A stretch of 64,000 bases of DNA. Source: Toxonevra muliebris. Its lineage: Eukaryota > Arthropoda > Insecta > Diptera > Pallopteridae. Positions within the stretch are counted from its first letter, which is position 1, and every line of letters begins with the position of its first letter. The DNA lies in the NCBI GenBank assembly GCA_963691655.1, contig OY829327.1, forward strand, positions 54,944,079 to 55,008,078, in the 5' to 3' direction. A program made the translations under genes and the position numbers. Of this stretch, positions 58,561-64,000 are shown piece after piece. Under the pieces are notes generated by a model. The model saw only the letters and a list, made by a program, of their open reading frames with translations. It was not told the origin of the DNA and did no database searches.

Positions 58561-59166
58561 AGTATATATGGGGAGTTTCAGGCCAAGTCAGCAGCGATTC
58601 ACACCTCATGTCTCCGATAAGTTTCAAATTTGGAGGGCCGATAGAGAAACATGAATAATGAAGAAATACAATATTTCAGTTTTTTCTATACATACAATAA
58701 TTTATAGAATAACAAAACATAAACAAAAATAAAATGATACGCGTGAAATCACTATCCTCGAGCGATTTTTTCGTCTCGACATAGAAACATCAAAACCCCA
58801 TACGAAATCTTAGCTATACAATTCTCAAATAAAGTATACAAAACATAACGAAAACAACTTTTAATTTAACAACTAACAATTCAATTATTTAATGCTGCAC
58901 TTTTTATTAAAAAGTTCATAAAAAATTACTTAGATTTTGACAACGGTTCCGGAAAAAAGATTTAAAAAGATGATACATGTGCCTCTGCGTTTCTATGGGA
59001 GTATACTTTTTTCCATACAACCGGCTATTAAAAAGTTTTCCTGTTATGGCTTAGTTTTCGGTTTATGTCGCATTTAAATAAGTGCATATTTGAGCCTCAA
59101 AACGGCGGATTTCGTTTTCAGTATCTAAAGACGAAATCTACAGAAAGGTATGGGAAATATTTCATC
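58561..59166. other. AT-rich unassigned sequence
   Basis: No gene recognised. Confidence 0.35.
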
Positions 59167-59170
59167 TTAA

Positions 59171-59691
59171 CCCTTTGACGCCCGAATTTTAATGGGGCTT
59201 GATAGAAATCATTTGTTTTGAAATAACGGTTACTTAGTTCTGCCACAATCATTAAACGAAATTTCTTGCTTCCACATTGATTTCTTTGTCATTTATTAAA
59301 AGTTAAAGAAACATAGCTATGAAGCTGTATACAACTACTGGATAACCCTTTTTCTCCATTTTTTTGATTTTCATACTCTCTTATCTTTTATAAACATATC
59401 TGAAAAAGAAAATTTCCACTTAGTAATAATTAAACACATTTTTTTTTTCAAAAAATAGTGCAAAAGATTTTACTACAAAATTTTGCACTTAGTTTTTTTA
59501 CTGGACTTCAAAGACAAAACATTAAAACAAATTACATAAGCAAGAAATTTCAAATTTTCAGCAATCAGCAAACGTGTAGAACATCTAACAGAACTGAATG
59601 CATATATTATTCTTAGTGAAATTTGTTAATCACCTATTTTATGCCACATTAAAGTGAATGTTGCATATAGGCAACATTGGATATGAAGGAG
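59171..59691. mobile_element. piggyBac-like MITE candidate, 521 bp
   Basis: TTAA (59167-59170) followed by CCCTTTGACGCCCGAATTTT, and at the right ATATGAAGGAG followed by TTAA (59692-59695). Inverted similarity of the ends is weak (CCCTTTGAC against CTCCTTCAT). The left 110 bp matches 12508-12625, which supports a mobile family. No coding capacity. Confidence 0.5.
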
Positions 59692-59699
59692 TTAAGCAA

Positions 59700-60225
59700 C
59701 CGATGCTCCATCTGCCCCGAAAACCCCGCAAAATGACCCAAACCCATTTTTTCCCACTTTGTTCATCACAACTCCCAAACTATTGACGTTTTCAAATATC
59801 TACTTTTGACAAAAATGTCAAAGTATTGCGTCATTCTATAACACAGATTAAGCCAGAATTTACTTTTGACATAGTTAACAGCTAAAGTAAGGACTTTAGT
59901 GCAACCTGATTGTTATTCATCTATTGTGAATAACATGGTCCATTTGCTTGATGATTGAAAAAACCTCTGTCCGAAAAACAGAAGCATGCCAGTTTTAAAG
60001 CCAGGTTTCGGCCACACCAATTTTTGTGCTTTCTGGAATTTGTATTGCATTACTACTGGAATAGACGACAGCGCATTAGATAATGGCATTGATGAATACG
60101 TAATAGACTAATTCGTAATAGCAGGAAAGAATTTGATTAAGTTAATTGGAATAGAATCGGAAGTATGTGGTTATTCTTTCTAAAATAGCTGAACAGAAAT
60201 GAGTTTGAATTATACATTACTTTGT
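59700..60225. other. Unassigned spacer
   Basis: Nothing recognised. Confidence 0.35.
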
Positions 60226-60398
60226 GGCTGTTTAAACGGGCGCAATCACAAAGGCCTGTCGGAAAGAGGAAGATAGAGAGAGGTAGAAAAATAGGTAGGA
60301 AGAACGAAATAGGCAACGCTGATATCTCTTTCTTACTACCTATTTTTCTAACTCTCTTTTTGAGACAGCCTTTTATGCTTGCGCCCGTCTGAACAGCC
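60226..60398. repeat. 173-bp hairpin MITE candidate
   Basis: Left arm GGCTGTTTAAACGGGCGCAA ... GAGGTAGAAAAATAGGTAGG is matched by the right arm in reverse complement, GGCTGTTCAGACGGGCGCAA ... GAGTTAGAAAAATAGGTAGT. Arms are about 75 bp around a short centre, so the transcript or single strand would fold into a long hairpin. No clear duplication in the flanks. Confidence 0.75.
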
Positions 60399-63300
60399 TC
60401 TTTAATAGAAATTTTTTACCTCGCATTATCTTCAACTCCTCCTTATCATAACCTTCAAAAAACCAAAACAAAAAAAAAAAATGAAAAACCTTTTAGAATC
60501 AAAGAAATTCGAATGACGCAAAAGAAAAAATGTGCCTCGATTTATGTGCGCTCTAGTTATATTCACAGGATAAACTTAATCCGCTTGTTTTTTTTTCGTC
60601 GGCGCGCACAAAAGTATGCAACATAACGATTTATTGTAGTAGTAAAAATGGCAAAATCGAAGTCAATGTCATTTGGCAGTCAACAAGCCAGACAAAAACA
60701 TGCTCTAAGCAAATCAAAAGCAACACAAAGCAAGTACAAAAAAAGGCCGCATTCCTAGAACTGAATTACTTTCGTATATGTATGTGTTAGCATGTGTGTG
60801 TATGAAAGTCTGTATGCTTTCAGCCAGTTGAGTCTTTTATACTATTTTTGTGCATACATTCAGGGGTGAACTCCCCAAAGCTCTCAAATTTCAAATTTTG
60901 TTATTAAATTCTTGAACCCTTTTTGTACAAAAAATTTTTTTTTTTTTTTACTTTTTTCAATTTTCTTTTCTATTTTTTGCAACTGAATTGCACAATGCAA
61001 GAATTTTCTTATTGTTGCTGGCTGTCTGTCTACGTTTATTCCGTGCTCCTTCTCCTCTACCCCTTAACTATATTAAACGTCTACTATTTCGTTGTACATA
61101 TGCCATCGACATTTTTGTCGAAAAAGTTTTATTGAAAATGAAAAGAAGCAGCAAATGTACAACGGCAACAAAAAAAAATTTAAGGAATACATACATATAT
61201 GCATGTAGAATATATCATTCTTTTTCCATTTCTCATTGAATGAATGAATGAAAGGAGCGTACAAAAATAAAATGTTGACTTTACTTTCAAGTTTTGCAAA
61301 TAAATTGTACTCACACTTGGTCAAATGAAAAATTGTATATCAAGCAGATAAAGTTATTGAAATGGCAGCACCATCATTGCTACTGCTGCTGAACCCGTCC
61401 CCATCCCCTGCCACCGCCGGAAAAGGGTATTGCGTTTTATATCTATTACTGTGAGTATTCCTTTTTCGTTGTTGCTTTTGTTGCATATACATACATGTAA
61501 CTTATTCACATTACTATAACTACTTACTTACTTTTGTGCTATGTTATAGCTACTACTATTTCATGCAACATATTGAATTTGTACGTTAAATTATTCCTTC
61601 AACATATCCTGTCTACCTACTACTACTCCTTTATGCATATGCATTGCATGCTGTGTTTGCTTCTTGTTCATGTCCTAGTCGTCCTTGTCATCATCGTCAT
61701 TCTTCGTCGTTCGACGTCGTCATCATTTGGTGGTAGAACTCGCTTAAGTGGTTGCTGGTTGTTGTTGTTGCCGATGCTGTTGTTTGGTTGTAATAAAGGA
61801 AATATCAAATAATATTTTTGCAAAAATATTGCATACTTATATGCGTCGAACAATAGCAACTATATATATGCACACACATCCTTTTTGGCATTATCCTCCG
61901 TTTCTCACTCAACTCGCACTTAAAGATTTATTTTTTCATTTGCTCTGGTTGTTGTTGTTTTTGTTGTGTTCTTTGCCTTATTTGTTATTGCATATTTACT
62001 CTTCACCCTTGGCTTTGAGTGTGTTTGCAAACTCATAAATAATGTTGCAAATTTTATCCTCTGCTATATTATAAAATTTATTGAAGGTGATGTACATGTT
62101 GTACATGTGTGCGTGTGTGTGTGTGTATATGAGTGGAAAATTGAAAAGGTTATCGTTATGATAATGTTGATATAAAACTTTGGATTATTGTATGTACTTA
62201 TGTTTATTTTTAATAAATACGTAATTGTTTTCTTAATACTACAGATTTAACAATGTAAATACTTAAAGATATTTGCATACAGAAAAGAAAAAAAACGGGT
62301 TCTTGTTTGGGTCCTCACATCCAATTAGTGTTTATTAGTGATGGTCAGGGATTTTCTTATTCATAATTATTTAATTGAATATTGACGGACAGAATTCTAG
62401 AGCCAAATCGTAACCCCCTCTTTTGTTATCATATCAATCAATTTATGACACTATTCAAGTACGAAAAACACCGTGTTCCGTTACTGGTTATCTTCAAAAA
62501 CGTATATACCTCTCTAACGAATTATTTAGATTTCTTAGGATAGCTTTGGCTATACAGATCTTTCATGCATGTTCTCTGCCTTCTCATATCTCATGCCCCA
62601 GGATGGTTTTTGATCCTATTTCCAAAGTTATTATCTTATAAAGGTTCTTCAGGTAATTTCAGACCACTTTTAGTTGGGCCAGCTCATGGTGTTTGAACCC
62701 ACAATTTTCTCATAGATCTTAGTTCCGGTTATACCAGTGCAGGGCTTAGATAGAGTCAGGGTAATCTAAGATATTTATTTCCATGGTGAGTGGGTTATTA
62801 GTAATAACTTATTATTCTTTATTATACTCCTCGTCACGTAAACTGAACAAACGAATACCTTATACTGTTATTTATTATTTATTAAACAACAGCAAAAAAT
62901 CATCACAAATATTCCGATGCTTTTTTGACAGTAAGACCCCAGAACTTTTTTATATTTATTCGCTCTAACAAGGTTTTCAAAAAAAAAAAAGAAAGTATTT
63001 TGAGTTTTTAATTTGGAAAATTTTTTTAAAATTTTCCTTCAAATTTAGCAGGTTACATTTCTGATTAATTTCTGGAATCATATAAATTTCAACGAAAGTT
63101 ACATATTTGTTTTTCCTTTTTGTAAACAAATAATTTAGCTAAAAACAAATATTTTACGTCTTTGAATACGTTATGAATGAACTAGAGCATCGCCTTCCTG
63201 GCTTAGCATTTAGTGGAACCAAACGCCATTTTCCAAACAATCGTTGTCTGATTTTGGACGGTTATTGTGAACATATCTACGAATTTTCTTTAAATTGTTT

Positions 63301-63640
63301 CATTCGATTTATACGCTTAAACATTTATTGGCGTTCCCCTTTTTTTACATTAAAGCTCTGTCTCGTTTTACACGGTCTCGATTTGCACGATTTTTGGTGT
63401 AACGTATCTAGCGTGTAAATTGAGAGACAGGTGTACACACGTATTTTTTTCACGTTTGCTGGCTGCCGAAATTGATTATGGACCAAATTTTTGCCCCCCG
63501 TTGACGCTCAGTTTTTCTGAGCACTTCCTTTTAAACATAACCTAACAACCTAAGTGCATAATTTTTCTTATTATCTTTTGCTCCATTTTTGGAAAAAAAA
63601 AATGCTCTAAATTATTACCAAGTGGTAATCTTTTGTATCA
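60399..63640. other. Gene-free, microsatellite-rich DNA
   Basis: T run near 60935-60948, TTG tracts near 61755-61770 and 61950-61968, (GT)n near 62107-62125, and a small inverted repeat CTGTCTC...TTACACG (63358-63374) with CGTGTAAATTGAGAGACAG (63412-63430). No gene supported. Confidence 0.45.
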
Positions 63641-64000
63641 AATCCTTATATATAAAATCGTAGAGTTTTGTGTGTATGACATCGTGTAACTTCTAAACGA
63701 CTGGACCGATTGAAGTCATATTTTCAAAATATATTTTCATGGGCTGTAGGATGAAACACAGCTATTCATAATGGCTTTTAGGAAAGTGGGCGTGGCACCT
63801 CCCATACAATTCTAATTGTTTTCTTGGTATATCTTAAGAACCATTTATAGCACAGTACAGCAATTTGGTACAATAACGAGAATTGACAGTGCCATGCTAC
63901 AACAAAAATATGGGTGGGATTGACAAAGTGGGTCTGTCACCTTCCATATAACCTGAATTCCCATTATGAGACATCTTAGGAGGCATTTATGGTATGGTAC
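63641..64000 (+). repeat. Dispersed GTGGGCGTGGCACCTCCCATAC repeat, runs off the window
   Basis: Starts near CCTTATATATAAAATCGTAG, contains CTAAACGACTGGACCGATTG, then AGTGGGCGTGGCACCTCCCA (63784-63803) and, 140 bp on, AGTGGGTCTGTCACCTTCCA. Related blocks occur at 11590, 27920 and 39075. The TATATAAAAT start and ACTGGACCGATT motif are widespread in insect repeats; I cannot assign a class. Truncated by the window edge. Confidence 0.5.

Overview
The window looks like about 64 kb of intergenic or intronic DNA from a higher (cyclorrhaphan) fly. This is an inference from several things: strong AT-richness, abundant CATA, CA and CAA microsatellites, the mix of transposons (R1-, I- and RTE-type LINEs, mariner, many hAT and TTAA-flanked elements, tRNA-derived SINEs), and many decayed repeats. 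I could not recognise a single host protein-coding exon, tRNA gene or rRNA. Nearly every interpretable feature is a transposable element or a remnant of one. The species cannot be fixed from the sequence.

Layout. 0-14 kb: a hAT-type element with an 8-bp target-site duplication (TSD) at 150-1036; a GGTTACC-type bidirectional repeat near 1.3 kb; two remnants of one LINE family (2.4 kb and 13.4-13.9 kb, minus strand); an RTE-like reverse transcriptase fragment (6.0-7.0 kb); an inverted-repeat element (7.7-8.0 kb); and a 492-bp hAT MITE (10357-10848). 17-18.2 kb: a TTAA-bounded element with a second TTAA-flanked, piggyBac-like element inside it. 23.8-28 kb: inverted copies of a 200-bp repeat around a decayed hAT copy. 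28.1-30.4 kb: a young, 5'-truncated R1-clade LINE with perfect 12-bp TSDs and an intact 679-codon frame. 30.8-31.5 kb and 41.5-42.3 kb: two solo LTRs of the same size (771 and 773 bp). 34.2-35.6 kb: a second copy of the TTAA-bounded element, interrupted by a hAT element. 39.4-41.4 kb: a TA-flanked inverted-repeat element interrupted by a hAT element that still carries a transposase scrap. 47.4-48.2 kb: a mariner relic beside an unrecognised 153-codon ORF.

48.9-52.5 kb is the densest site. A copy of the TA-flanked element is interrupted by a hAT element, which is interrupted by another hAT-like element, which is interrupted by an I-clade LINE with RT, RNase H and a CCHC knuckle and one in-frame stop. 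tRNA-derived SINE units abut the right side. 53-64 kb: a palindromic tandem array, an internally deleted mariner, a complete SINE with 13-bp TSDs, a 72-bp TTAA-flanked hairpin, a piggyBac-like MITE, another large hairpin, and a dispersed repeat running off the right edge.

The biology is therefore transposon stratigraphy: flanking duplications, inverted ends and uninterrupted paralogous copies allow the insertion order to be reconstructed at several sites. I found no candidate for a new enzymatic or defence system. The least explained items are the 153-codon ORF at 47690-48151, the bidirectional GGTTACC arrays, and a 115-bp repeat shared at about 90% identity between 13.0 and 40.1 kb.
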